From Clostridium sp. (lineage in GTDB: Bacteria; Bacillota; Clostridia; Lachnospirales; Lachnospiraceae), in the NCBI GenBank assembly GCA_023664325.1, contig JAMPFS010000004.1:32844-96843 (forward strand): 64,000 bases of DNA. Direction: 5' to 3'. The translations under genes were made by a program, and so were the position numbers. Numbering within the stretch: the first letter of the stretch is position 1; each line of letters opens with the position of its first letter. Positions 44,959 to 54,199 of the stretch are shown here, in pieces. The notes below the pieces were generated by a model that saw only the letters and a program-made list of their open reading frames with translations, had not been told where the DNA came from and made no database searches.

Positions 44959-45483
44959 ATGAATGACCTATATCCAAACCGGTATTATGACAAAAAAGAA
45001 GACATACCATTTCAAAAATATTACAGGCAGGGATACCGGGGTGTCATTTTTGACATTGATAATACACTTGTACCCCATGATGCGCCGGCAGATGAGGCAG
45101 CAATTGCCTTTATCCGGTCTTTGAAAGATATGGGATACCGGATCTGCCTTTTGTCAAATAATGATGAGGAACGCGTGTCTTCTTTTAATGAACCATTGCA
45201 GGTGCAATATATTTACAAAGCGGGAAAACCTCTGAAAAAAGGATACGAGAGGGCAATGGAGGCAATGGGAACAGACAGGGAACATACGCTGTTTGTCGGA
45301 GATCAGATTTTTACGGATGTGTGGGGCGCAAGACGTGCAGGGATTTTCAGTATTTTGTTGGAGCCGATTCATCCGAAAGAGGAAATTCAGATTATATTAA
45401 AACGGATTCCGGAGCGGTTTATCAAATGGAGGTATCGGAAAATGAGAGGACTTACAAAAAATACGTTTGATTCGGATAGATAG
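44959..45483 (+). CDS. YqeG family HAD IIIA-type phosphatase
   Basis: The 174-residue protein is a HAD-superfamily phosphatase of the YqeG type. HAD motif I is Phe-Asp-Ile-Asp-Asn-Thr-Leu-Val, motif II Leu-Ser-Asn-Asn, motif III the Lys in KKGYERAM, and motif IV VGDQIFTDVWGA. The ATG at 44959 follows GGAGAGAAG. In Bacillus yqeG is linked to yqeH and aroE; here aroE follows by 17 bp, supporting the assignment. The natural substrate is not known to me. Confidence 0.92.
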   Translation: MNDLYPNRYYDKKEDIPFQKYYRQGYRGVIFDIDNTLVPHDAPADEAAIAFIRSLKDMGYRICLLSNNDEERVSSFNEPLQVQYIYKAGKPLKKGYERAMEAMGTDREHTLFVGDQIFTDVWGARRAGIFSILLEPIHPKEEIQIILKRIPERFIKWRYRKMRGLTKNTFDSDR

Positions 45484-45500
45484 AATGTGAGGATTGCAGG

Positions 45501-46874
45501 ATGAACATTGATGGTAATACAAGATTGATTGGACTGATTGGTAATCCGGTGGAACATACGCTGTCACCGGTGATTCATAATGGAATAAGCGAAAGGATGG
45601 GAATCCATTCCGTTTATGTTCCCTTTCAGGTGGAGGACTCAGGGCTTGATGCTGCCGTAAAGGGCGCATATGAGCTGAATGTGCTTGGAATGAATGTGAC
45701 AGTTCCGCATAAGAACCGGGTGATCGAAAGCCTGGCTGCGGTGGATGAGGCAGCTATGCAGATTGGAGCAGTGAATACTTTAGTCCGGGAGGGGATGGAT
45801 GGTTACAAGGGGTATAACACAGACCTGTCAGGGCTTCGCAGGCAGATTACAGAGGATGGCGTTGCGCTTTTTGGTGAAACAGTCGTTGTGCTTGGCGCCG
45901 GCGGCGCTGCAAAGGCAGTTGTCTACATGTGCCTGTTGGAAGGCGCAAAAAAGGTATATCTGTTAAACCGCACAGTGGAAAAGGCAGAACAGATTGCAGA
46001 GAGCATGAATGGCGAAAATGCCTGTGTGGTTCCCATGACGCTGGCAGATTACCACACGATCAGGGAGGATGCATTGATTGCCTTTCAGGCAACTTCGATT
46101 GGTTTGGCTCCCAATACAGAAGATGTGGTAATTGATGATATGGCATTTTATAAAAAAGTGAAGACAGGCATTGACTTAATCTATAACCCGTCCGAGACAA
46201 AATTTATGAGGCTGGTAAAGACGGCGGGAGGCAAGGCATATAATGCGCTTAAAATGCTGTTATACCAGGGAGTGGCTGCATATGAGTTATGGCACAATAT
46301 AACGGTTCCGCAGGAGGTGGTTGATGATATTTATGTCGATTTAAAACGCCGGGTATATCCAAAGGACAATATTGTGCTGATCGGATTTATGGGCAGTGGG
46401 AAAACCACCTTTGGAAAGGCGCTTGCAGGGAAGCTTCATATGGATTTTTTGGATACGGATGCCTATATTGAACAGCGGGCAGGGAAATCGGTTTCGCAGA
46501 TTTTTGCAGAGGATGGCGAGGAGGCATTTCGGAGGCTGGAGACAGAGATTTTGGAGCATTTCCGGGATACGGCGGAACACACTGTATTTTCCACCGGAGG
46601 CGGAATGCCGCTTCGCATCCAAAATGCAAGGCTGTTAAAAGAGATTGGCAGAGTGTATCATTTAACGGCAGCAAATCAGGTGATTTATGACCGGGTGAAA
46701 GGGAATAAGAACCGTCCACTGTTACAGTGCGAGAACCCATATGAAAAAATCTGCACTCTGATGAAAGAGAGAAAGCCGCTTTATGAAGCGGCAGCGGATG
46801 TCATGATTGATACCAATTCGACTGATATTGAGGAAATATGCGGCGCGATGATTGCGGAGTATTCGTCCAGGTGA
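45501..46874 (+). CDS. aroE/aroK: Shikimate dehydrogenase-shikimate kinase fusion
   Basis: The 457-residue protein combines two consecutive steps of the shikimate pathway. Residues 1-285 are AroE: LIGNPVEHTLSPVIHN, the catalytic NVTVPHK, and the nucleotide loop GAGGAAKA followed by LLNRT. Residues 290-457 are shikimate kinase: Walker A Gly295-Phe-Met-Gly-Ser-Gly-Lys-Thr, the acidic DTDAYIE, and the shikimate-binding GGGMPLR. The product of the first reaction is the substrate of the second. The fusion is uninterrupted and both active sites look intact. Confidence 0.95.
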   Translation: MNIDGNTRLIGLIGNPVEHTLSPVIHNGISERMGIHSVYVPFQVEDSGLDAAVKGAYELNVLGMNVTVPHKNRVIESLAAVDEAAMQIGAVNTLVREGMDGYKGYNTDLSGLRRQITEDGVALFGETVVVLGAGGAAKAVVYMCLLEGAKKVYLLNRTVEKAEQIAESMNGENACVVPMTLADYHTIREDALIAFQATSIGLAPNTEDVVIDDMAFYKKVKTGIDLIYNPSETKFMRLVKTAGGKAYNALKMLLYQGVAAYELWHNITVPQEVVDDIYVDLKRRVYPKDNIVLIGFMGSGKTTFGKALAGKLHMDFLDTDAYIEQRAGKSVSQIFAEDGEEAFRRLETEILEHFRDTAEHTVFSTGGGMPLRIQNARLLKEIGRVYHLTAANQVIYDRVKGNKNRPLLQCENPYEKICTLMKERKPLYEAAADVMIDTNSTDIEEICGAMIAEYSSR

Positions 46875-46917
46875 GAACACCATATTTCAGGATTTAGGAA
46901 AAGGCGGGAAAAGGAAA

Positions 46918-48012
46918 ATGTTTGCAGGTAGAAGAAAGAAATTACAGCAGGAATTAAGGGATACAGGAGTGGAGGCGGTTATCATTGACAGCCCGTCAAA
47001 CCTTTATTATTATACCGGTTTTACAGGCGGGGAAGCAATGTTCGTGATGTTGCGAACCGGACAGGAAGCCTGTCTGGTTACGGATTCCCGGTATTATGAA
47101 CAGGTAGAAAAGGAATGTCCGGATCTTTCATTGGTTCACCTGTCCGATAAGGGATATGGGGAAACCTTAAAGGAACTGTTTCATCAGATGGGCATTGGGG
47201 AAGGGCATGAGCCTGCTGCGGCTGCCATTGAAGGCACGATGGAACTGACACGGTATTTAAAGCTTTGCGAGACCTGTGGAAATATGACATTTCAGGTATG
47301 CAGCGAACAGATTAACAAAAGCCGCATGGTGAAAGAAGAAGTGGAACTGGAAAAGATCCGTCAGGCGGAAACCATCGGGGATGCGGCATTTTCCCATGTG
47401 TTAGGGTATATCAAGCCGGGAGTGGCAGAGGCAGACATTGCGCTGGAACTGGAATTTTTTATGAAAAGGCAGGGGGCATCTGCTTTAAGTTTTGACACGA
47501 TTGTGGCAAGCGGCGCCAATTCTTCTATGCCGCATGCACAGGTAACAGATAAAAAAATCGCATCCGGGGAATTTGTCACCCTCGACTTTGGCTGTGTCTA
47601 TCAGGGATACTGTTCGGATATGACAAGAACGGTTGCAGTGGGAACGCCGACCGCAGAAATGAAGAAGGTATACCGGATTGTATCCGATGCCAATCTGCGC
47701 GCTATGGAACAGGTGAAAGAGGGAATGATCTGCCGTGATATTGATTCCCTGGCAAGAGATTATATCAGGGAGCAGGGATATGGTGACTGCTTTGGACACG
47801 GACTGGGACATGGCGTCGGGCTGGACATTCATGAGGAACCGAGATTTTCACAAAAGTGTGATGTGGAGACAAAAGAGAACATGGTTATCACGATAGAACC
47901 CGGAATTTATCTGCCCGGACAGTTTGGAGTCAGAATCGAGGACCTGGTCGTGGTAAAGAAAGCGGGGTTTGATAAGCTTTCGCATTCGGACAAGTCTCTG
48001 ATTGTACTATAA
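46918..48012 (+). CDS. Xaa-Pro aminopeptidase (M24 family)
   Basis: The 364-residue protein is a creatinase-fold metallopeptidase that removes N-terminal residues before proline. All five metal ligands are visible: two Asp in LDFGCVYQGYCSDMTRT, His in GHGLGHGVGLDIHEEP, Glu in ITIEPGIY and Glu in GVRIEDLVVV. The N-terminal creatinase domain begins SPSNLYYYTGFTGGE. I chose the ATG at 46918; the longer frame from 46852 overlaps the aro gene. In many Firmicutes it precedes efp; here a chemoreceptor gene follows. Confidence 0.92.
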   Translation: MFAGRRKKLQQELRDTGVEAVIIDSPSNLYYYTGFTGGEAMFVMLRTGQEACLVTDSRYYEQVEKECPDLSLVHLSDKGYGETLKELFHQMGIGEGHEPAAAAIEGTMELTRYLKLCETCGNMTFQVCSEQINKSRMVKEEVELEKIRQAETIGDAAFSHVLGYIKPGVAEADIALELEFFMKRQGASALSFDTIVASGANSSMPHAQVTDKKIASGEFVTLDFGCVYQGYCSDMTRTVAVGTPTAEMKKVYRIVSDANLRAMEQVKEGMICRDIDSLARDYIREQGYGDCFGHGLGHGVGLDIHEEPRFSQKCDVETKENMVITIEPGIYLPGQFGVRIEDLVVVKKAGFDKLSHSDKSLIVL

Positions 48013-48030
48013 GGGGATTTGTGATATAAT
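48002..48030 (+). promoter_or_regulatory. Likely promoter of the chemoreceptor gene
   Basis: TTGTAC (48002-48007, within the end of the peptidase gene) and a perfect TATAAT (48025-48030) are spaced by 17 bp. No sigma-D type flagellar promoter is visible in the 102-bp gap. Confidence 0.5.
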
Positions 48031-48114
48031 CCATTCTAGCAGGTAAATCACAACAGGTTTGAGAAATAGCGCATTTTACAAACATTTACGATTATATATC
48101 AGGAGGGGAAGGAA

Positions 48115-49407
48115 ATGGAAAATCATTCTACAATTGAAAAGTATCTGCATAAGAATTTCATAAGAATCGGATTTGTCGCAGGTATTATGTTAGGTGTTTT
48201 GGGAATTTTTGCAATCTATGAGGAAATTATGCTTTCCAAATATAAGGCGGGTGAGGGCAAGGCGGTTGTATTTACCATTATACTGGTCGCTGTTATCATT
48301 GTTGCCGGTATTGTGGGGATTGATTTGTTTCTTGCAAAGCTTGCCAAACAGACCATTGCCAGAATCAGCCAGCCGATTGATATCATGGATAATGTGATGA
48401 GTGAGATGTCGGCAGGTAATCTTGATACACAGATTCATTATGACTATGCAGATGAATTTGCGAATATGATGGTGAATGCTGACAAGGCAACGGATGAGCT
48501 TCGGAAGTATATCAATAATATTTCCTATACGCTGGCACAGATTGGCAATAAAAATATGGATATCGCGATTTCAGAGGATTATATTGGTGAGTTTGTGGCA
48601 ATCCAGAATTCCATGATTGGCATTGTGGACAGCCTGAATGATACACTGAAAGAGATGCGCGCTTCTTTTGGACAGGTCAGGGATGGAGCAGGGTCGTTAG
48701 CCGATGCTGCACAGGGTATGACAGAGGGCGCCGAATTACAGGAGCGCCATGTCAGATATCTGGTGGAAAATATTGAGAATGTTTCCGAATCGGTGCATAA
48801 CAACAGTATTGCCGCAGGTGATGTGGAGAAGTTATCAAAGGATTCCAATGAACGGATGGAACAGGGTGAGAGAAAAATGGAAGAACTTGCGAATGCAATG
48901 GATGTCATCCGCACGGAGTCTGGCGAAATCGGGAATATTATTACCGTGATAACAGAGATTGCAGATCAGACGAATCTGCTTGCCCTCAATGCATCCATTG
49001 AAGCTGCAAGGGCAGGGGAGAATGGAAAGGGATTTGCAGTTGTGGCAAGCGAAATTGGAACTTTGGCGGCATCAAGCGCAGAGGCATCCCAGAATATAGC
49101 AGATTTAATCCGGAAAAGCATGGATGCAGTGGATAATGGCGTTTTGATTACCGGGGAGGCAAAAGAGGTATTAGGCGGTATTTCGACAATTAATTCAGAA
49201 ATTTCAAAGCATATTTCAAAAATCGCAGAGGACAGCCGCAAGCAGGATGATTATCTTAAGGATATGTTGGATTCCGCGAATGAAATTGCATCGGTGGTAG
49301 ATGAGAATACTGCTGCTGCGGAGGAGAGTTCCGCATTGGCGGAAGAACTGTTAGGCTATACGGACAGCGTTATGGATATCATTGGACAATATAAGCTGAG
49401 AGAATAG
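48115..49407 (+). CDS. Methyl-accepting chemotaxis protein without extracellular sensor domain
   Basis: The 430-residue protein has two transmembrane segments (about residues 17-37 and 49-71) with only about ten residues between them, so there is no ligand-binding domain outside the cell. A HAMP-like region follows, then the MCP signalling domain with the hairpin tip sequence [32 protein letters not shown]. No C-terminal CheR-binding pentapeptide is present. It may sense membrane or internal state, or signal to a pilus or type III chemosensory pathway; no che gene is nearby. Confidence 0.9.
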   Translation: MENHSTIEKYLHKNFIRIGFVAGIMLGVLGIFAIYEEIMLSKYKAGEGKAVVFTIILVAVIIVAGIVGIDLFLAKLAKQTIARISQPIDIMDNVMSEMSAGNLDTQIHYDYADEFANMMVNADKATDELRKYINNISYTLAQIGNKNMDIAISEDYIGEFVAIQNSMIGIVDSLNDTLKEMRASFGQVRDGAGSLADAAQGMTEGAELQERHVRYLVENIENVSESVHNNSIAAGDVEKLSKDSNERMEQGERKMEELANAMDVIRTESGEIGNIITVITEIADQTNLLALNASIEAARAGENGKGFAVVASEIGTLAASSAEASQNIADLIRKSMDAVDNGVLITGEAKEVLGGISTINSEISKHISKIAEDSRKQDDYLKDMLDSANEIASVVDENTAAAEESSALAEELLGYTDSVMDIIGQYKLRE

Positions 49408-49441
49408 AAGGATAAGGGAAAGCAGGACAGAGGAACAGGCA

Positions 49442-50488
49442 ATGAAAGAATGGGAAAAAAATATCAGAAAAGTAATTCCATATACTCCGGGTGAACAGCC
49501 GGAGAAAAGGGATATCATTAAGTTAAACACAAATGAGAATCCCTATCCGCCGTCACCACGGGTATTAGAGGCAAAAGCGGATTTAGAACGGCTTCGGTTT
49601 TATCCGGATCCGGCAGCGCATGACCTGGTTTGCGCAATTGCGGATTATCATGGATTAAGGGATGACCAGGTATTTGTCGGAGTTGGCTCGGATGATGTTC
49701 TTGCAATGTCGTTCCTGACCTTTTTTAATAGTGAAAAGCCCATTTTTTTTCCGGATATTACATATAGCTTTTATGATGTATGGGCAGACTTATTCAGGAT
49801 TCCTTATGAGACAAAGGAATTGGATGCATCCTTTTGCTTAACGGCGAAAGATTATTATGAAGCAAACGGCGGCGTTGTTTTCCCAAATCCGAATGCGCCA
49901 ACGGGACTTTTGGTGGAACTTGAATTTATTCAGGATATTTTGGAACATAATCAGGATGTCATTGTGATTGTGGATGAGGCATATATTGATTTTGGAGGAG
50001 AGTCTGCTGTTTCCCTGCTTGACAGGCATGAGAACCTTTTGGTTGTGCGTACCTTTTCCAAATCCCGTTCCCTGGCTGGCCTGCGAATTGGATATGCAAT
50101 GGGAAATGCAGATTTAATCAAAGCATTAAATGATGTAAAGTACAGCTATAACTCCTATACCATGAATTATCCGTCCATTGTGCTTGGAGTGGAAAGCATC
50201 AAAGACAATGACTATTTTGAAACTACGGTAAAACGGGTCGTAAAGACAAGACAGTGGTTTGCAAACGAGCTTACAGAGCTTGGGTTTACGTTCCCGGAAT
50301 CATCCGCTAATTTTGTGTTTGCAACGCATAAAAGCGTACCTGCAAAGGAGATTTTTGAAAGGGCAAAGGAAGCAAAAATATTTGTCCGGCATTTTGATAA
50401 ACCGCGGATCGATAACTATTTGCGGATCACAATTGGAACAGATGAGCAGATGAGAACACTGGCTGCTTTTTTGAAAGAGATAACCTGA
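49442..50488 (+). CDS. hisC: Histidinol-phosphate aminotransferase
   Basis: HisC is a PLP enzyme converting imidazole acetol phosphate to histidinol phosphate. The 348-residue protein shows LNTNENPYPPSP near the N-terminus, PNPNAPTG in the cofactor pocket, VDEAYIDF, and the PLP lysine Lys207 in Thr-Phe-Ser-Lys-Ser-Arg-Ser. Related fold I aminotransferases (threonine-phosphate decarboxylase, aromatic aminotransferases) are possible, but the overall pattern is HisC. It stands apart from other his genes. A long terminator follows directly. Confidence 0.88.
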   Translation: MKEWEKNIRKVIPYTPGEQPEKRDIIKLNTNENPYPPSPRVLEAKADLERLRFYPDPAAHDLVCAIADYHGLRDDQVFVGVGSDDVLAMSFLTFFNSEKPIFFPDITYSFYDVWADLFRIPYETKELDASFCLTAKDYYEANGGVVFPNPNAPTGLLVELEFIQDILEHNQDVIVIVDEAYIDFGGESAVSLLDRHENLLVVRTFSKSRSLAGLRIGYAMGNADLIKALNDVKYSYNSYTMNYPSIVLGVESIKDNDYFETTVKRVVKTRQWFANELTELGFTFPESSANFVFATHKSVPAKEIFERAKEAKIFVRHFDKPRIDNYLRITIGTDEQMRTLAAFLKEIT

Positions 50489-50601
50489 TACGAGCCAAAG
50501 GCTCGAGATAGGGGAGTTGACGTGAAAGGCTTTATCGGATATGATATCTATATACTCATATTCAGATAAAGCTTTTTTTATCTTGGATACAAATCGTATC
50601 A
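50486..50601. repeat. Nested inverted-repeat segment after hisC
   Basis: TGATACGA (50486-50493, overlapping the hisC stop) pairs with TCGTATCA (50594-50601). Inside it lie a tight hairpin CGAGCC-AAA-GGCTCG (50491-50504) and the long terminator hairpin. Together they could form a cruciform or a multi-branch RNA. Beyond it, the rest of the gap to 50717 is AT-rich and shows no clear signal. Confidence 0.5.
50525..50580 (+). terminator. Long intrinsic terminator after hisC
   Basis: GCTTTATC (50529-50536) with GATAAAGC (50565-50572) and GGATATGA (50537-50544) with TCATATTC (50556-50563) form a 16-bp stem with one bulged A and an 11-nt loop. It ends in seven T (50573-50579). Confidence 0.88.
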
Positions 50602-50717
50602 TATTCTCAATATTTTATATGATTATATAGATTCTCTGACATTAAGTTTTGTAAATCAATGCATTTTCCCATTTCAAGGTGCGTTGGACAAATTTGTATT
50701 GCCAAAAGGAGAATAGG

Positions 50718-51656
50718 ATGAATTACGAAGAATTTTTAGATTATATGAAAGAACAATTAGAGGAGGTTTTAGGGGAACGTGACGAGGGCGCAAAGTATGA
50801 TATACAGATTCACAAGATTGTGAAGAATAACGGCATTGTCTTAGACGGACTGGTAATCCGCAGGGGAGAAGAACCGGTCAGTCCGAATATTTATCTGAAT
50901 TCATATTTTGAAAGTTACCAGATGGGCAGGCCCATTGCAGCAATTTTAGAGGAGATTGTCTTACGCTACAGGGAAGTCTGCAAAGAGAATGCAATAGATG
51001 TGATGGATCTTACCGATTTTAACAATGTGAGGGATAAGATTGTGTTACGCCTTGTGAATTATGAAAAGAACCGGGAAATGTTAAAGCTGTGTCCAAACCG
51101 AAGGTATCTGGATCTGGCAGTCACCTTTCGCTATATGGTAAGCAAGGATTCCCTGGGCATTGCAAGTTCTTTAGTTTCAAATGCAGAATTTGAATTATGG
51201 CAGGTGGATTTGGATGAACTGTATCATTTGGCGCTGTTTAACACTATGAGGGAATTTCCCTGGAAAATGGATTCTTTGGCAAAGGTAGTGACGGAGAGCA
51301 TCCGGGAACAGGATATGGGGATGATGCCGGAGGAACTTATAAAGGAGCTTGAGCAGATGGAGAATGGCGTCAATATGTATGTTCTGACGAATGAGTACGG
51401 GATTAACGGGGCAACCTGTATCTTATATGATACGGTCATCCAACATTTTGCAAAGGTACAGGACTGCAATATTTATGTGCTGCCTTCGAGCGTGCATGAG
51501 GTTATGTTAGTACCGGAAAATGCAGAGACAGAGCCGGAGTTTTTGGAGGAACTCGTTACCGAGGCAAACAAAAGCGCAGTGGGGTTGATTGATCTGCTGT
51601 CCGATCACATTTACTATTATGACAGGGAGCATGAACAAATGTGTATGTACCAATAA
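50718..51656 (+). CDS. DUF5688 family protein
   Basis: The 312-residue cytoplasmic protein matches the pattern of DUF5688 proteins common in Lachnospiraceae: a short helical N-terminus (NYEEFLDYMKEQLEEVLG), VVKNNGI-like LDGLVIRRGEEPVSPNIYLN, and a conserved RLVNYEKNREML segment. The ATG at 50718 follows AAAAGGAG. No catalytic motif, signal peptide or membrane segment is visible. Its function is unknown. The gene is flanked by a terminator upstream and a new promoter downstream, so it is probably transcribed alone. Confidence 0.8.
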   Translation: MNYEEFLDYMKEQLEEVLGERDEGAKYDIQIHKIVKNNGIVLDGLVIRRGEEPVSPNIYLNSYFESYQMGRPIAAILEEIVLRYREVCKENAIDVMDLTDFNNVRDKIVLRLVNYEKNREMLKLCPNRRYLDLAVTFRYMVSKDSLGIASSLVSNAEFELWQVDLDELYHLALFNTMREFPWKMDSLAKVVTESIREQDMGMMPEELIKELEQMENGVNMYVLTNEYGINGATCILYDTVIQHFAKVQDCNIYVLPSSVHEVMLVPENAETEPEFLEELVTEANKSAVGLIDLLSDHIYYYDREHEQMCMYQ

Positions 51657-51695
51657 GGCTCAACATTTCTGACAACTGAATATAGAATTCCCTGG

Positions 51696-51724
51696 TTGAC
51701 AAAAACGTATGGATAACATACAAT
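51696..51724 (+). promoter_or_regulatory. Promoter of the TetR-type regulator
   Basis: TTGACA (51696-51701) and TACAAT (51719-51724) with 17-bp spacing form one of the best sigma-A promoters in the window. Two palindromes cover its spacer, -10 box and start region. Confidence 0.85.
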
Positions 51725-51735
51725 AACACTAGTGT
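51707..51735. promoter_or_regulatory. Candidate operator palindromes for TetR autoregulation
   Basis: GTATG-GATAA-CATAC (51707-51721) lies in the promoter spacer and runs into the -10 box. ACACTAGTGT (51726-51735) is a perfect 10-bp palindrome at the expected transcription start. Either is well placed for repression by the regulator encoded downstream. Confidence 0.55.
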
Positions 51736-51766
51736 GAATGGATCTTCGCCTATAGGAGAAATACAT

Positions 51767-52366
51767 ATGACAAATAGTTTTGTAAACAGAAAAGACAGAA
51801 TCATTGCTTCTGCAATTGAAATTATCAGTGAGGCAGGACTGACTTCTCTTACTACAAAGACATTGGCAGTGAAAGAGAATATGTCAGAGTCATTGCTTTA
51901 TCGCTATTTTGGTGGGATTGATGAAGTGCTGGTGGAGGTTATAGATACTTTTATGAAGTTTGACAAGGGTCTGCTTGCCACCATTGAAGCGAAGGATCTC
52001 TCCCACCTTGATAAGGTTGTCGAGCTTTTAAGAACCATTAGCACCTATTATGAGGGGTATGAGGAGCTGGGTGCAATCGTATTGAATTATGAATCATTTT
52101 TGCATAATGTGAATACGAGGGATAAGATTGCCAACTGTATCTTAGAGCGTACGGATTTCGTGCGAAGGCAGTTTGCAGCTGCCATAGAGGAAGGTGAAAT
52201 TATTGACACCTTTTCGCCTGAAGAACTTGCTGATATTTTTCTGGGAAGTTTGAACCGGGATTTGCTGAACAGACGGATACGACATGAGAGTAAGACACAT
52301 CATGAGATTGCAAAGCCCATGCTGGAGAAACTTGCAGCTATGGTAAGAAAAGACAGAGTTATGTAA
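51767..52366 (+). CDS. TetR/AcrR family transcriptional regulator
   Basis: The 199-residue protein has the N-terminal TetR helix-turn-helix (RKDRIIASAIEIISEAGLTSLTTKTLAVKENMSESLLYRYFGGIDEVL) and a helical ligand-binding domain. The ATG at 51767 follows AGGAGA. Autoregulation is likely from the palindromes over its promoter. The neighbouring gene encodes a lone receiver domain rather than an efflux pump, so the ligand and targets cannot be guessed. Confidence 0.9.
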   Translation: MTNSFVNRKDRIIASAIEIISEAGLTSLTTKTLAVKENMSESLLYRYFGGIDEVLVEVIDTFMKFDKGLLATIEAKDLSHLDKVVELLRTISTYYEGYEELGAIVLNYESFLHNVNTRDKIANCILERTDFVRRQFAAAIEEGEIIDTFSPEELADIFLGSLNRDLLNRRIRHESKTHHEIAKPMLEKLAAMVRKDRVM

Positions 52367-52403
52367 CCGGAGGAATGGATAAAGAAAATTTTGGGGGATT
52401 GAT

Positions 52404-52811
52404 ATGAGAATTTTAATTGCGGATGATGATTTTGCAAACAGGAGATTTTTGGAAAAGGTTTTTTCCCTTTACGGGGAGGTTGTGGCTGTTGACAATGGCA
52501 TGTCCGCAGTGGATGAGGCGACAAGAGCGATGGAAGAAAGGCAGATCTTTGACGTGATTTGTCTGGATATTATGATGACAAAATTAGACGGGTACAAAAC
52601 ATTAGAGGCAATCAGGGAGGCAGAGGATAAATACGGAGTACACCGGCAGGAACATTCCAAAGTTATCATGATCAGCGCGCTAGATGAGGTTGTTTTAGAC
52701 AATATTCAGGTTTGCAGCGACTATGAAGCCTATATCTGTAAACCAATCATTCTGGAGAAGTTTGAAAAACTGATAGAGAGATTGGGTTATTCGAGAATGG
52801 CAAATGCATAG
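52404..52811 (+). CDS. Stand-alone CheY-like response regulator
   Basis: The 135-residue protein is a single receiver domain. The acidic pocket is Asp7-Asp8-Asp9, the phosphoacceptor is Asp55 in ICLDIMM, and the conserved Ser91 and Lys113 (ICKP) are present. It has no output domain and no histidine kinase is nearby. It may act through protein contact, for example on chemotaxis or another phosphorelay. A GGGGGATTG stretch precedes the ATG. Confidence 0.92.
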   Translation: MRILIADDDFANRRFLEKVFSLYGEVVAVDNGMSAVDEATRAMEERQIFDVICLDIMMTKLDGYKTLEAIREAEDKYGVHRQEHSKVIMISALDEVVLDNIQVCSDYEAYICKPIILEKFEKLIERLGYSRMANA

Positions 52812-52823
52812 AGGTGTTACAGG

Positions 52824-54146
52824 ATGGATTTATTTGACTATATGAGAGAAACAAATATGGAAAAAGAATCCCCCTTAGCGAAACGGTTACGGCCAACAAC
52901 TTTAGACGAGGTTGTTGGTCAAAAGCATATTTTGGGGAAAGATAAGCTGTTATATCGGGCGATTCAGGCAGATAAGATAAGTTCCATCATTTTTTATGGC
53001 CCGCCGGGAACCGGTAAGACAACCCTTGCTATGGTAATTGCAAATACGACCAGTTCTGTTTTCAAGGCTTTAAATGCCACGACATCAGGAAAGAAGGATA
53101 TGGAACAGGTTGTGGAAGAAGCCAAGAACCATTACGGGATGTATCAGAAGCGAACCATTTTGTTTATAGATGAGATACACCGGTTTAATAAAGCGCAGCA
53201 GGATTATCTTCTGCCATTTGTGGAGGACGGAACGATTGTTTTGATTGGCGCGACAACAGAGAATCCGTATTTTGAGGTCAACGGGGCTTTGATTTCCCGT
53301 TCCCATATTTTTCGTTTGGAACCGTTGGGAAAGGATGATATTAAGGAACTGATCCGAAGGGCGGTGTATGATATCCAAAAAGGGATGGGTGCTTATCACG
53401 GGGAAATTGATGAGGATGCAGCCGACTTTCTTGCAGACCGGAGCGGGGGAGATGCCAGAAGCGCATTGAATGCAGTGGAACTGGGGATTTTAACCACGGA
53501 GCCGTCAGAGGATGGGAAAATACATATCACGCTTGCGGTGGCAGAAGAGTGTATTCAGCGCCGTGCAGTGCGCTATGATAAAGATGGCGATAATCATTAT
53601 GACACGATTTCGGCATTTATCAAGAGTATGCGGGGATCAGATCCGGATGCGGCAGTTTATTATCTTGCCAAAATGTTAGAGGCGGGAGAAAGCGTGACGT
53701 TTATTGCCAGAAGGATTATGATTTCTGCCTGTGAGGATGTGGGAATCGCAGATCCGCAGGCAATTCAGGTGGCAGTCGCCTGTGCGCAGGCGGTGGAGCG
53801 TATTGGTATGCCCGAGGCGCAGATTGTCTTAGCGGATGCTGCCATCTATGTCGCCGGCGCGCCAAAGTCAAATGCGGTCGTGAATGCGATTTCGGAGGCG
53901 GTGGATACCGTAAGGAACAGGCAGACCGGAGCCGTGCCTCCCCATTTGCGGGATGCGCATTATAAGGGCGCGCAGGCGCTTGGACATGTTGGTTATCTGT
54001 ATCCGCATGATTTCCCGGAAAATTTTGTCAGGCAGCAGTATTTGCCGGATGAGATCAAGGATGCAAGATTTTATCATCCAACGGAGAATGGATATGAAAA
54101 GGAGGTACGCAGGCGGCTTGCCGGGTTATATGGTGAGTATGAGTAG
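52824..54146 (+). CDS. rarA: Replication-associated recombination protein RarA (MgsA)
   Basis: RarA is an AAA+ clamp-loader-like ATPase acting at stalled replication forks. The 440-residue protein has the N-terminal PLAKRLRPTTLDEVVGQ, Walker A Gly59-Pro-Pro-Gly-Thr-Gly-Lys-Thr66, Walker B TILFIDEIHRFNKAQQD, sensor 1 IGATTENP, and the sensor 2 arginine in GGDARSALN. The C-terminal tetramerisation domain is present (AIYVAGAPKSNA and the PHDFPENFVRQQYLP stretch). It begins 12 bp after the receiver-domain gene. Confidence 0.95.
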   Translation: MDLFDYMRETNMEKESPLAKRLRPTTLDEVVGQKHILGKDKLLYRAIQADKISSIIFYGPPGTGKTTLAMVIANTTSSVFKALNATTSGKKDMEQVVEEAKNHYGMYQKRTILFIDEIHRFNKAQQDYLLPFVEDGTIVLIGATTENPYFEVNGALISRSHIFRLEPLGKDDIKELIRRAVYDIQKGMGAYHGEIDEDAADFLADRSGGDARSALNAVELGILTTEPSEDGKIHITLAVAEECIQRRAVRYDKDGDNHYDTISAFIKSMRGSDPDAAVYYLAKMLEAGESVTFIARRIMISACEDVGIADPQAIQVAVACAQAVERIGMPEAQIVLADAAIYVAGAPKSNAVVNAISEAVDTVRNRQTGAVPPHLRDAHYKGAQALGHVGYLYPHDFPENFVRQQYLPDEIKDARFYHPTENGYEKEVRRRLAGLYGEYE

Positions 54147-54199
54147 CGCGCAGGCGTACGTTTGGTAAACATAAAAGAGAACTGTTTAGGAGAATTGTG

